The position numbers were made by a program, and so were the translations under genes. A model generated the notes under the pieces. It saw only the letters and a list, made by a program, of their open reading frames with translations, did not search any database and was not told where the DNA came from. A stretch of 64,000 nucleotides of DNA from Phenylobacterium sp. J426 (GTDB lineage Bacteria > Pseudomonadota > Alphaproteobacteria > Caulobacterales > Caulobacteraceae): the NCBI RefSeq assembly GCF_024699945.1, contig NZ_JAJOMY010000001.1, positions 3,045,001 to 3,109,000 on the forward strand, given 5' to 3'. How positions within the stretch are numbered: the stretch's first letter is position 1; each line of letters opens with the position of its first letter. Below are positions 43,383-53,342 of the stretch, piece after piece.

Positions 43383-44595
43383 TGGCCTTCGATGTCGAAA
43401 AGGTCCGCGCCGAGTTCCCGATCCTTGGTCGAGAAGTTCACGGCAAGCCGCTGATCTATCTGGACTCCGCGGCCTCGGCCCAGAAGCCGCGGGCTGTGAT
43501 CGACGCCATGACGCGGGCGATGGAGCACTCGTACGCCAACGTGCATCGTGGCCTGCACACCCTCGCCAACGAGACGACCGACGCCTACGAGGCGGCGCGC
43601 AGGAAGGTCGCGGCCTTCATCAACGCCGGCGAGCACGAGGTCGTCTTCACCAAGGGCGGCACCGAGGCGGTGAACCTGGTCGCCGCGGGCCTGGGCGCCA
43701 GCCTGAAGTCCGGCGACGAGATCGTGATTTCCGAGATGGAGCACCACGCCAACATCGTGCCCTGGCACTTTCTGCGCGAGCGTCTGGGCGTGGTGCTGAA
43801 GTGGGTGCGCGTCACCGACGACGGCGCCCTGGACCTGGAGCACTTCCAGAGCCTGCTGGGGCCGAAGACGAAGCTGGTCGCGTTGAGCCACATGTCCAAC
43901 GTGCTGGGCACGATCAACGACGCCAAGGCGCTCGCCCGCATGGCGCATGAGGCGGGCGCCCTCGTGCTGTTCGGCGGCTGCCAGGCGATCGTCCACAAGC
44001 CGGTGGACGTGAAGGACCTGGATGCCGACTTCTACGTCTTCTCCGGCCACAAGCTGTATGGCCCCACCGGCATCGGCATTCTCTACGGCAAGGCCGAAGA
44101 ACTCGCGAAGCTGCCGCCGTACCAGGGGGCGGCGAGATGATCGGCATCGTCAGCCAGGATGAGATCACCTACGCCGACCCGCCGCACCGCTTCGAAGCCG
44201 GCACCCCGCCGATCCTGGAGGCGATCGGCCTGGGCGCAGCCATCGACTGGGTGGCCGGCCAGGATCGGCTCGCGGCGGCGGAGCACGAACACCGCCTGTA
44301 CCAGCGGGTGCGGGACCGCCTCGCCGGGGCCAACTGGCTGAAGGTGATCGGCGACGCACCGGGCAAGGGCGCGATCCTGTCGTTCACCGTCGAAGGCGCG
44401 CACGCCCACGACGTGGCGCAGATCCTCGACCGCTATGGCGTCGCTGTGCGGGCCGGGACGCATTGCGCAGAGCCGCTCATGCGCCGTTTTGGCGTCACGT
44501 CGAGCGCGCGGGCCTCCTTCGCCCTATATAACACCGAGGAAGAGGCGGACGCGTTCGTGGACGCCCTCACCAAGACGCAAGCCTTCTTTGCCTGA
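43382..44595 (+). CDS. sufS: Cysteine desulfurase SufS (frameshifted; PLP aspartate reads Gly)
   Basis: Type II cysteine desulfurase that hands sulfur to the SUF scaffold. 404 residues when corrected: PLIYLDSAASAQKPRAVIDA start, PLP His in SEMEHHANIVPW, PLP lysine in VFSGHKLYGPTGIGILYGK, and active Cys in AVRAGTHCAEPLM. One G is missing from 44125-44129; with it the sequence runs PPYQGGGEMIGIVSQDE. At residue 198 the PLP-ring Asp (family pattern V/F-D-G-x-Q-A) reads Gly, in FGGCQAIVHKPVDV; a single GAC to GGC change at 43973-43975 explains it. Confidence 0.93.
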
Positions 44596-44605
44596 AGTAC
44601 GGATC

Positions 44606-44968
44606 ATGGACGACGGCGCCAGCATCGAGACCCAGCCCTCCGCCCCGCTCACCCAGGCGGAGCTCGACCTGCTGACCGATCAGCTCGTCGAGAAACTGAA
44701 GACCGTCTACGACCCGGAGATCCCGGTCGACATCTATGAGCTGGGGTTGATCTACAAGGTCGATGTCTCGGACGACAAGGACGTCCTCATCGACATGACC
44801 CTGACCGCGCCAGGCTGTCCGGTGGCCGGCGAGATGCCCGGCTGGGTGGAAGACGCGGTCAAGGAGATCCCGGAGATCCGCTCCTGCAAGGTCGAGCTGG
44901 TCTTCGACCCGCCGTGGGACCCGTCGCGCATGAGCGACGAGGCGAAGCTTCAGCTCAACATGTTCTGA
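44606..44968 (+). CDS. sufT: SUF system assembly protein SufT (DUF59)
   Basis: 120 residues with the DUF59/MIP18 core: LKTVYDPEIPVDIYELGLIY, DVLIDMTLTAPGCPVAGEMP and VELVFDPPWDPSRMSDEAKL. The Cys of TAPGCP is conserved. The family is thought to help mature Fe-S proteins. The start at 44606 lies 10 bases after sufS; the stop overlaps the next ATG. Confidence 0.94.
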   Translation: MDDGASIETQPSAPLTQAELDLLTDQLVEKLKTVYDPEIPVDIYELGLIYKVDVSDDKDVLIDMTLTAPGCPVAGEMPGWVEDAVKEIPEIRSCKVELVFDPPWDPSRMSDEAKLQLNMF

Positions 44969-45378
44969 TGGCGAACCTCGAAATCACTCCTCAGCCGCGC
45001 CAGCGGCGTCCGCGGCCCAAGGTCGTCACGCTCACCGAGCGGGCGGCCGCGCGGGTGCGCGAGATCATGGCCCAACCCCGGAAGGATGGGGCGGAGAAGC
45101 CTTACGCCGGGCTGCGTGTCGGCGTGAAGAACGGGGGCTGCGCCGGCCAGGAGTACGTCCTCGAGTACGCGGAAGCGGCCGATCCGCTCGACGAGGTGGT
45201 CGAGGACAAGGGCGTGACCATCCTGGTGGAGCCGAAGGCCGTGTTGTTCCTGATCGGCTCCGAGATCGACTACGAGGTCACGAAGCTGTCGGCGAAGTTC
45301 GTGTTCCACAATCCCAACGAGACGGACGCCTGCGGCTGCGGCGAAAGCGTCACCATTCAGCCCGCGGAACTGGATTAG
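44968..45378 (+). CDS. sufA: A-type Fe-S carrier (SufA/IscA family)
   Basis: 136 residues. Passes Fe-S clusters to target proteins. Conserved cysteines: one in GVKNGGCAGQEYVLEY and the CGC pair in NETDACGCGESVTI. LTERAAARVREIM and VEPKAVLFLIGSEIDYEV are family segments. The N-terminal extension is Pro/Arg-rich. It ends the suf operon; the ATG overlaps the sufT stop. Confidence 0.93.
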   Translation: MANLEITPQPRQRRPRPKVVTLTERAAARVREIMAQPRKDGAEKPYAGLRVGVKNGGCAGQEYVLEYAEAADPLDEVVEDKGVTILVEPKAVLFLIGSEIDYEVTKLSAKFVFHNPNETDACGCGESVTIQPAELD

Positions 45379-45424
45379 GGCCGAAGATCGGCGTTATCCT
45401 CGTGGCCAGACGGGGAGAGCACCG

Positions 45425-45697
45425 ATGACCGACGACGTCGAACTGCGCCGCATCGCCACGCGCCGCGCGGACATGAAGATCGCCTTCCGCGGCCACCTTC
45501 TGACCTATGCCATCGTCAACGCCGGCCTGGCGCTGATCAACCTGGTGACCACGCCGGGCGACTGGTGGTTCCAGTGGCCGATGTTCGGCTGGGGCATCGG
45601 TCTGCTGGCGCATGGCATCGCCACCTATTTCCACGGGGATGGCGGTCGCGAGCGGATGATCGAGGAAGAGCTGGAGCGTCTGCGCCAGAGGCGCTGA
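45425..45697 (+). CDS. 2TM domain membrane protein
   Basis: 90 residues. The N-terminal RRIATRRADMKIAFRGHLLT is followed by two hydrophobic stretches (YAIVNAGLALINLV and MFGWGIGLLAHGIATYF) with a tryptophan-rich turn, as in 2TM-domain proteins, and a charged C-terminal helix (RERMIEEELERLRQRR). Often fused to or beside histidine kinases, but here it stands alone after the suf operon. A GGGGAGA ribosome site precedes it. Function unknown. Confidence 0.8.
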   Translation: MTDDVELRRIATRRADMKIAFRGHLLTYAIVNAGLALINLVTTPGDWWFQWPMFGWGIGLLAHGIATYFHGDGGRERMIEEELERLRQRR

Positions 45698-45722
45698 CGC
45701 TCCGAAGGGGCCTGAAGCGCGG

Positions 45723-46526
45723 TCAGCGTCCCTTGAACTCGGCGGGACGCTTCTGGACGAAGGCCATGATGCCTTCCCGCGCGTCCTCCGTACGGCCGGC
45801 GTCGCCCTGCGAATAGGCTTCCGCCTCCAGTTGCAGGTGCCATGGGGCGTCCAGGGCGTCCCACACGAGGTTGCGGGTCATACCCAGCGAGGCCGGGCCC
45901 TCGGCGAGCGCTTTCGCGTAGGCCATCGCCGCGCCCAGCACCTCGCCGTCGGGCACGCACTTGTTGATCAGGCCCCACTCGGCGGCGGTCTTCGCGGGCA
46001 GCTTCTCGCCCAGCAGCATCAGCTCCATCGCGCGAGCCTTACCGACGAGGCGCGGCAGCAGCCAGGTCGCGCCGCCGTCCGGAACGAGGCCGATGCGACG
46101 GAAGGCCAGCAGGAAGTAGGCGCTCTCTCCGGCGACGGCGAGGTCGCACGCCAGGGCCAGCGACACCCCCACGCCGGCGGCCACGCCGTTGACCGCGGCC
46201 ACAACCGGCTTGGGCGACCGACGCAGTTGGGTGACGAAGGGATTGTAGACGCGGAGGAGGGCCTGGTTCGGGCCCTTGCCGGAGTCGGTGGCGCGGCCGC
46301 CGGCGCCGCCCGACAGGTTGGCGCCCGAACAGAAGCCGCGGCCCTCGCCGGTGATCACGATGGCCCGCACCGCGTCGTCGTCGACCATCGCCTGGAACGC
46401 GCCGACGAGATCGCCCATCAGCTCCATGCCGGCGGCGTTGAGGGTGGAGGGGTCGGAAAGCGTGATCACGCCGACGCCGGCCTCGACCTGCGTCTTCACC
46501 TTGCTCGTCGCCTGTGCGCCGTCCAT
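45723..46526 (-). CDS. Enoyl-CoA hydratase/isomerase family protein
   Basis: 267-residue crotonase-fold enzyme. Oxyanion-hole segments are GFCSGANLSGG and AVNGVAAGVGVSLALACDL; the GADL/GANL motif fits hydratases and related enzymes. One catalytic Glu position (RIGLVPDGGATWLLPRLVG) has Asp-Gly where hydratases have Glu at 144, so it may be an isomerase or other crotonase rather than a hydratase. It is probably linked to fatty-acid or aromatic degradation (inference). Confidence 0.88.
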   Translation of the reverse strand: MDGAQATSKVKTQVEAGVGVITLSDPSTLNAAGMELMGDLVGAFQAMVDDDAVRAIVITGEGRGFCSGANLSGGAGGRATDSGKGPNQALLRVYNPFVTQLRRSPKPVVAAVNGVAAGVGVSLALACDLAVAGESAYFLLAFRRIGLVPDGGATWLLPRLVGKARAMELMLLGEKLPAKTAAEWGLINKCVPDGEVLGAAMAYAKALAEGPASLGMTRNLVWDALDAPWHLQLEAEAYSQGDAGRTEDAREGIMAFVQKRPAEFKGR

Positions 46527-46612
46527 GGCGTCCTCCCTTGAGCTCTTTGGCCGATTGAAGGGAAGATACCCCGGCGTCAGCCAAGGGAAAACGTGAGCGA
46601 CGGGCGGGCGCC

Positions 46613-47659
46613 CTAGGCCGCCGCGGCGACCGGATCGGCGCAGGACGTGCGGTTGCGTCCGCCGCGCTTCGACGCGTAGAGCGCGCCGTCGGCGCGTTCG
46701 ATCAGGCTGGCGGGGCCTTCGTTGTCCCGCCGCTCGGCGATCCCCGCCGAAATGGTGATCGCTCCCAGGTCCTCGTTTGTCGAGCGACGCTTGAGGATGC
46801 GAGAGGAAACCTCTTCGCGCACGGCTTCGAGCACGGCCAGCGCGTTCCGTGCGCTCTCGCCCGGGAAGATGATGGCGAACTCTTCGCCGCCGTAGCGGGC
46901 CGAGACCCGCGGCGACGGGCTGTTTCGATCGATGACGCTGGCGACGTAGCGGATGACCTGATCGCCCGTCTGATGGCCCCAGGTGTCGTTGAAGGTCTTG
47001 AAGTGGTCGATATCGATGACCGCCAGGGTCATGGGCTCGCCCGACGCATTGGCGCAGGCGCGATCCAGCGCCTCGTCGAAAGCCTTGCGGTTGGCCAGGC
47101 CGGACAGGGCGTCCGTCATGGCGTCGCGCCGCACCTGTTCCAGGTGTTCGCGCAGGCGGCCCAGTTCGGCCGTCGTGTCGTGCAGCTGGCTTTCCAGCGC
47201 GTGGTTCTCCTCCCGCACCTTGCGGGTCGCCACGGTCAGGCTCTCGACCATGGATTTGATCGCCTGCGCGTCTTCGCCGTCCAGGGACTCGCTGGCGTTG
47301 GCCAGCTGCTGGCCGTAGGCCTCGGAGCTCTCGCGGGCGCTCTCGATGGCGCGGGAGACGCTGTCCAGCTCCTTCGACAGGGTCTGGCCGGCCTCGAGGA
47401 TCTCGCCGTTGAGCTTGGCCTTGGGCAGGAACTGCGCCGCCAGCTGCTCGCCCAGGGCCTCGGTGAAAGGCTCGCGCTTCTCGATGAGGGCGTTGATCTC
47501 GGCCGCCAGGGGCGTGTCCTGGGCCGCGACGTAGTGCACCCAGAGCTCGAAGTTGAGCGCGGTCGGCCAGACCTGGTTGGCTTCCATCGCCTGGAGCGCC
47601 TTGCGGGCCAGGTCGTAGGCCTTGGGCCCCCTCAGTGATGTTTCGACATCGGTGGACAT
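46613..47659 (-). CDS. dgcB: GGDEF diguanylate cyclase, DgcB-like, without I-site
   Basis: Makes cyclic di-GMP from two GTP. 348 residues: N-terminal helical region (1-170) with coiled-coil heptads (SLTVATRKVREENHALESQL), then the GGDEF domain with SARYGGEEFAIIFPGES (GGEEF active variant), DIDHFKTFNDTWGH and RADGALYASKRGGRN. The RxxD product-inhibition site five residues before GGEEF reads PSPR, so feedback by c-di-GMP is probably absent. The start MSTDVETSLRGP at 47659 is preferred to ATG 47692. Layout and rhlE neighbour match Caulobacter DgcB, hence the symbol, as inference. Confidence 0.88.
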   Translation of the reverse strand: MSTDVETSLRGPKAYDLARKALQAMEANQVWPTALNFELWVHYVAAQDTPLAAEINALIEKREPFTEALGEQLAAQFLPKAKLNGEILEAGQTLSKELDSVSRAIESARESSEAYGQQLANASESLDGEDAQAIKSMVESLTVATRKVREENHALESQLHDTTAELGRLREHLEQVRRDAMTDALSGLANRKAFDEALDRACANASGEPMTLAVIDIDHFKTFNDTWGHQTGDQVIRYVASVIDRNSPSPRVSARYGGEEFAIIFPGESARNALAVLEAVREEVSSRILKRRSTNEDLGAITISAGIAERRDNEGPASLIERADGALYASKRGGRNRTSCADPVAAAA

Positions 47660-47759
47660 TCGCCGCGCCTTCAGTTCCCCGCCACGGCGCATGCGCTGTG
47701 GCTGTCGTGAAGCTTACGACGGACCCGCAAACGCGCGGTTAAAGCCCGACCGAGGGCGC

Positions 47760-49335
<1,576 letters not shown>

Positions 49336-49483
49336 CAGTTACCGGTGGTGCGCCGCTCGCCCTGACAGGAAGGCAAGCGCGCGCGGCGGCGCGGGCGGAC
49401 ATCGCTGCGCGCGCGGAACATACGGAGAGGTCCGTTGAAGTCAACGCGCGGACGTCGACTGCGGGTCCATCGGCCGCAACGCC

Positions 49484-49657
49484 TTACCGGCTGCGGATCA
49501 CATTGATCTGGACAAAGGCGCGGTAAAGTTGGGTCCGGGGACGTCGCAACTCGGCCTGGATCTCGCGGCGCGCGCGCCACTCCGCGAACGCCAGCGCCCG
49601 GCGCGCGCCGAACGCGCCGAGGCTGTCGAGCAGCGTCGGCCGGCTATTCGCCGGCAT
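49484..49657 (-). CDS. Possible small protein of 57 residues
   Basis: Frame from ATG 49657: MPANSRPTLLDSLGAFGARR then ALAFAEWRARREIQAELRRP and LYRAFVQINVIRSR. It is basic and helical, recalling DUF1127-type proteins only loosely. It overlaps the tail of the preceding unknown gene's nominal frame, but that tail is probably false. I cannot decide whether it is a separate gene or part of a broken upstream gene. Confidence 0.3.
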   Translation of the reverse strand: MPANSRPTLLDSLGAFGARRALAFAEWRARREIQAELRRPRTQLYRAFVQINVIRSR

Positions 49658-50175
49658 CCAACGCGCTCCTGCTCCGGGGAGCTCGGCCCAGCGAACGTCA
49701 GAGCGTTTGCGCGTCCTGGGCCGTGGACTGTTTTTTCCGGGGGCGCCTTGCTCTCGGGGGCCGACTCCGAAGCGCCATAGTCCGGCGTCCACGCCTCGGC
49801 CTCCGCGTCCTCACTGAAGCTCCGTCGCTCCACAGGGCCGCCGCTGCGCAGCGCCTCGGCGAAGGCACGGGCGGCTTCGGCGAGTGCATAGGCCAGCGTG
49901 GCGCTGGCGCCGCCCACGGCGCCTGCGGTGTCTTCGCCCGCCTGCACGACGCTATCCTTGGCGTCCTTGGCGACCCGTCGGACCTTCGGGTCGTCCTTGG
50001 CTTTCAAGCCGGCGGCGATCGCGCCCGCACCGAGGATGGCCTCGGCGATCAGGTGCTGGCCCTGCCGCGACGCCAGCAACTCCGCGAACCGGCCCTTGCG
50101 GACCGCTTTCGGCACCTTCACACCGGCGACCCGCTTGGGCAGGGCGCCTTTCGCCTTCTTCTTCGACTTCGACAT
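49498..50175 (-). CDS. Hypothetical protein, C-terminal frame doubtful
   Basis: The N-terminal 160 residues look genuine: a Lys-rich start (MSKSKKKAKGALPKRVAG), a short helical stretch with LIAEAILGAGAIAAGLKAKD, VAKDAKDSVVQAGEDTAGAV and an acidic region. The rest (residues about 160-225) is Arg/Ser/Cys-rich like a shadow frame. If one C in 49739-49743 is spurious, the frame closes after APRKKQSTAQDAQTL at 49698, giving a protein of about 158 residues. I give the nominal span and treat the tail as uncertain. No known domain; a Lys/Ala-rich protein between rhlE and parE. Confidence 0.6.
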   Translation of the reverse strand: MSKSKKKAKGALPKRVAGVKVPKAVRKGRFAELLASRQGQHLIAEAILGAGAIAAGLKAKDDPKVRRVAKDAKDSVVQAGEDTAGAVGGASATLAYALAEAARAFAEALRSGGPVERRSFSEDAEAEAWTPDYGASESAPESKAPPEKTVHGPGRANALTFAGPSSPEQERVGCRRIAGRRCSTASARSARAGRWRSRSGARAARSRPSCDVPGPNFTAPLSRSM

Positions 50176-50225
50176 GTCCGGCTCCTCGTGTCGCCGGACT
50201 AACGGGCTCAGGCTCTGCCGTGTTC

Positions 50226-52279
50226 CTAGACGTCGAGGTCGGCGGCCGCGAACTCGGCGTTCTCCTGGATGAAGCGGAAGCGGAGCTCGGGCTTGCGGCC
50301 CATCAGGGCCTCCACGAGATCCTCGACCGTCTCCTCGGCCCGCGGGAGCACGACGCGGGCCAGCGTCCGCGTCTTCGGGTCCATGGTGGTTTCCTTGAGC
50401 TGCGACGGCATCATCTCGCCGAGACCCTTGAAACGGCTGATCTCGGGCTTCTTGCCTTTGAACTCGCTGGCCAGCAGCTCGTCGCGGTGGGCGTCATCCT
50501 TGGCGTAGACGGCCTTGCCGCCATGGCTGAGGCGGTAGAGCGGCGGCAGTGCGAGGTAGAGGCGGCCCGAGCGGATGAGGTCCGGCATGGTCCGGAAGAA
50601 AAAGGTGATCAGCAGGCTCGCGATGTGGGCGCCGTCGACGTCGGCGTCGGTCATGATGATGATGCGCTCGTAGCGCAGCTCTTCTTCCTTGAACTTCGAG
50701 CCCGGCTGGACGCCCAGCGCGAGCAGCAGGTCCGACAGCTCCTTGTTGCCGCCGAACTTGTCGGTCGAGGCCGAGGCGACGTTCAGGATCTTGCCGCGCA
50801 GCGGCAGGATCGCCTGGTTCTTCCGGTCACGGGCCTGCTTGGCCGAGCCGCCGGCCGAGTCGCCTTCCACCAGGAACAGCTCCGCGCCGTCGATGGCGTT
50901 CCCGGCGCAGTCGGCCAGCTTGCCGGGCAGGCGCAGCTTGCGCGTCGCCGAGGCGCGGGCGACTTCCTTGTCCTTGCGCCGCTTCAGGCGCTCCTCGGCG
51001 CGTTCCACGACGAACTGGAGCAGGGCGCTCGCGGCTTTCGGCTGGGCCGTCAGCCAATGGTCGAACGGGTCGGCGAGGGCCTTTTCGACCAGACGCTGGG
51101 CCTCGCTGGAGGACAGCTTCTCCTTGGTCTGGCCCTGGAATTCGGGGTCGCGGATGAAGACGCTGACGAGGCTGCCGGCCTGGGCCACGACGTCGTCGGC
51201 CGTGATGATCCCGCCGCGCTTCTCCCCACCAGTTCCGCGTACTGCTTGAGCCCGCGGGTGAGGGCCGCCCGAAAGCCGCTCTCGTGCGTGCCGCCCTCAG
51301 GCGTCGGGACGGTGTTGCAGTAGGACTGGATGAAGCTGTCGGCCTCGCCGAAGCCGGCGGGCGTCCAGGCGACGGCCCACTCGACCTTGCCGGCCTCGCC
51401 GGGCCGCTCGTAGCGGCCGGTGAAGGGCTCCGGCGTGACCGTCTCCAGGCCTTTGATCCGCTCGGCCAGGAAGTCTGCCAGGCCGTTCGGGAAGCGGAAC
51501 ACCGCGTCCGCTGGCGTCTGGTCCTGGATGCGCGAGGGGTCGCACTTCCAGCGGATCTCGACGCCGCCGAAGAGGTAGGCTTTCGACCGCGCCATCCGGT
51601 AGAGTCGCGCCGGCTTGAAGACCGCGCCCTCGCCGAAGATCACCGGGTCCGGGAGGAAGGTGATCGCCGTGCCCTTCTTGCGGGTCGGGCCGATGTTCTC
51701 AATGGGACCCAGGGGCTTCCCGCGGGTGAAGGACTGCCGCCACTCGGCGCCGTCCTTGAAGACCGTGACCTCCACGCGCTCGGACAGCGCGTTCACCACC
51801 GAGACGCCGACGCCGTGCAGGCCGCCTGAGGTCTCGTAGGCCTTGCCCGAGAACTTACCGCCCGAGTGCAGGACCGTCATGATGACTTCCAGCGCCGACT
51901 TGCCCGGATGTTTCGGGTGCGGGTCGACGGGGATGCCGCGGCCGTCGTCGCGCACGGTCAGGGCGCCGTCGGCATCGAGCGTGACCTCGATGACCTTGGC
52001 GTGGCCGGCGACGGCCTCGTCCATCGCGTTGTCGAGCACTTCGGCGAACAGATGGTGCAGCGCCCGCTCGTCGGTGCCGCCGATGTACATCCCCGGCCGC
52101 TTCCGGACCGGCTCCAGGCCCTCTAGGACCTCGATGTCCTTCGCCGAGTAGCCGCCCGCCGGTTTGCCGGTCACCACGGCCGGATCCGGACGCGGCTCAT
52201 GGCTCTCGGCCAGCGGCGAGGCCGGCGCGGGGTTCAGCGCGTCGTCGAACAGGGAGGCTTGGGCGGTCTTTGGGGACAT
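50226..52279 (-). CDS. parE: DNA topoisomerase IV subunit B (frameshifted)
   Basis: ATPase subunit of topoisomerase IV, decatenating sister chromosomes. GHKL ATPase: EVLDNAMDEAVAG (Mg-binding Asn), VRDDGRGIPVDPHPKHP and TSGGLHGVGVSVVNALSE. TOPRIM: LFLVEGDSAGGSAKQARDR and RIIIMTDADVDGAHIASLL. C-terminal SRFKGLGEMMPSQLKETTMD. One G is missing from 51224-51227; restoring it gives EKRGGIITADDVVAQAG and 684 residues. The pattern fits ParE (PKHPGKSALEV) rather than GyrB. Confidence 0.95.
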
Positions 52280-52436
52280 CTGGTGAGTTTGGGGCGATTC
52301 TGGATCGGTCCCGTATGGCTGCCGGTTGAAGCCAGATCAATGCGGCGGCCTTGCGACCTATGCGCATCGCGATGCGCGGCTGCTGGGCTATCCTGTCGGC
52401 AGCGGCTCCGGCGAGAGCCCGGATCGAGGGGAAACA

Positions 52437-53342
52437 ATGGCTTGGAAAGATCCCGACATCGAAGGCGTGCGCGCGTTGCTGGCGGCCGGTGCGCCGCAGC
52501 CGGGGCAGCCGGAGCCCACCATGGCCCAGCGCCGGGCCGCCATCGACGGCTTCGGCGAAATGGTTCCGTTGGCGGACGGCGTCAGCCTCGCGCCCGAGAC
52601 TCTGGCCGGAATTTCCACTGAGCGGCACACGCCTCAGGGCGCGGTCGACGGCCGGCGGCTGCTCTATCTTCATGGCGGGGCCTATGTGATCGGCAGTCCC
52701 CGCAGTCATCGGCCGCTCGCGAGCCAGCTAGCGGTGGCCGCGCGCAGCGTAGCGGTCGTTCCCGACTACCGCTTGGGCCCGGAGAACCGGTTTCCCGCCG
52801 CTGTCGAGGATGCGGTGGCTGTCTATGCCGAGCTGCTGAAGGAAACCGACGCCGGCAGGATCGTCGTGGCCGGCGACTCCGCGGGCGGCGGCCTTTCCCT
52901 GGCGCTGGCCCTGGCGCTGAAGCAGCGGGGCCTGGCGCAGCCCGCGGGCTACTATGTGATCAGTCCTTGGGCCGATCTGACGCAGTCGTCCGAAACCTAC
53001 CGAACGAAGGCGGCGACCGATCCGATGATCCAGCGCGACAACGTCGCGAGGTCGGCGGCTGACTACCTGGGCTCGGCCGATGCGCGGGATCCGCTGGCCT
53101 CGCCCGTGTTCGGCGATTTCCGTGACGTGGCGCCGGTCCTGATCCAGGTGGGGTCAGAGGAGACGCTGCTCGGCGACAGCCTGAAGGTGGCCGATGTCGC
53201 CGGTCAGGCCTGCGTCCAGGTGCGGCTCGAGATCTGGCCCGAGATGATCCACGTCTTCCAGGCGTTCTTCTTCCAGTGCGCCGCCGCCCGCCGTGCGATC
53301 GCGGACGCCGGCGCCTGGATGGAGGCGCGATTTACTTCCTAG
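52437..53342 (+). CDS. Alpha/beta hydrolase, HSL-type esterase
   Basis: Carboxylesterase-type hydrolase of 301 residues (hormone-sensitive-lipase group). The oxyanion HGG is in LLYLHGGAYVIGSPRSH and the nucleophile in VAGDSAGGGLSLALAL (GDSAG). The acid and histidine are likely in VGSEETLLGD and WPEMIHVFQAF. The start MAWKDPDIEG at 52437 follows GAGGGGAAAC; the frame is open earlier. Converges with and overlaps the M61 peptidase gene by 11 bases. Substrate unknown. Confidence 0.9.
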   Translation: MAWKDPDIEGVRALLAAGAPQPGQPEPTMAQRRAAIDGFGEMVPLADGVSLAPETLAGISTERHTPQGAVDGRRLLYLHGGAYVIGSPRSHRPLASQLAVAARSVAVVPDYRLGPENRFPAAVEDAVAVYAELLKETDAGRIVVAGDSAGGGLSLALALALKQRGLAQPAGYYVISPWADLTQSSETYRTKAATDPMIQRDNVARSAADYLGSADARDPLASPVFGDFRDVAPVLIQVGSEETLLGDSLKVADVAGQACVQVRLEIWPEMIHVFQAFFFQCAAARRAIADAGAWMEARFTS

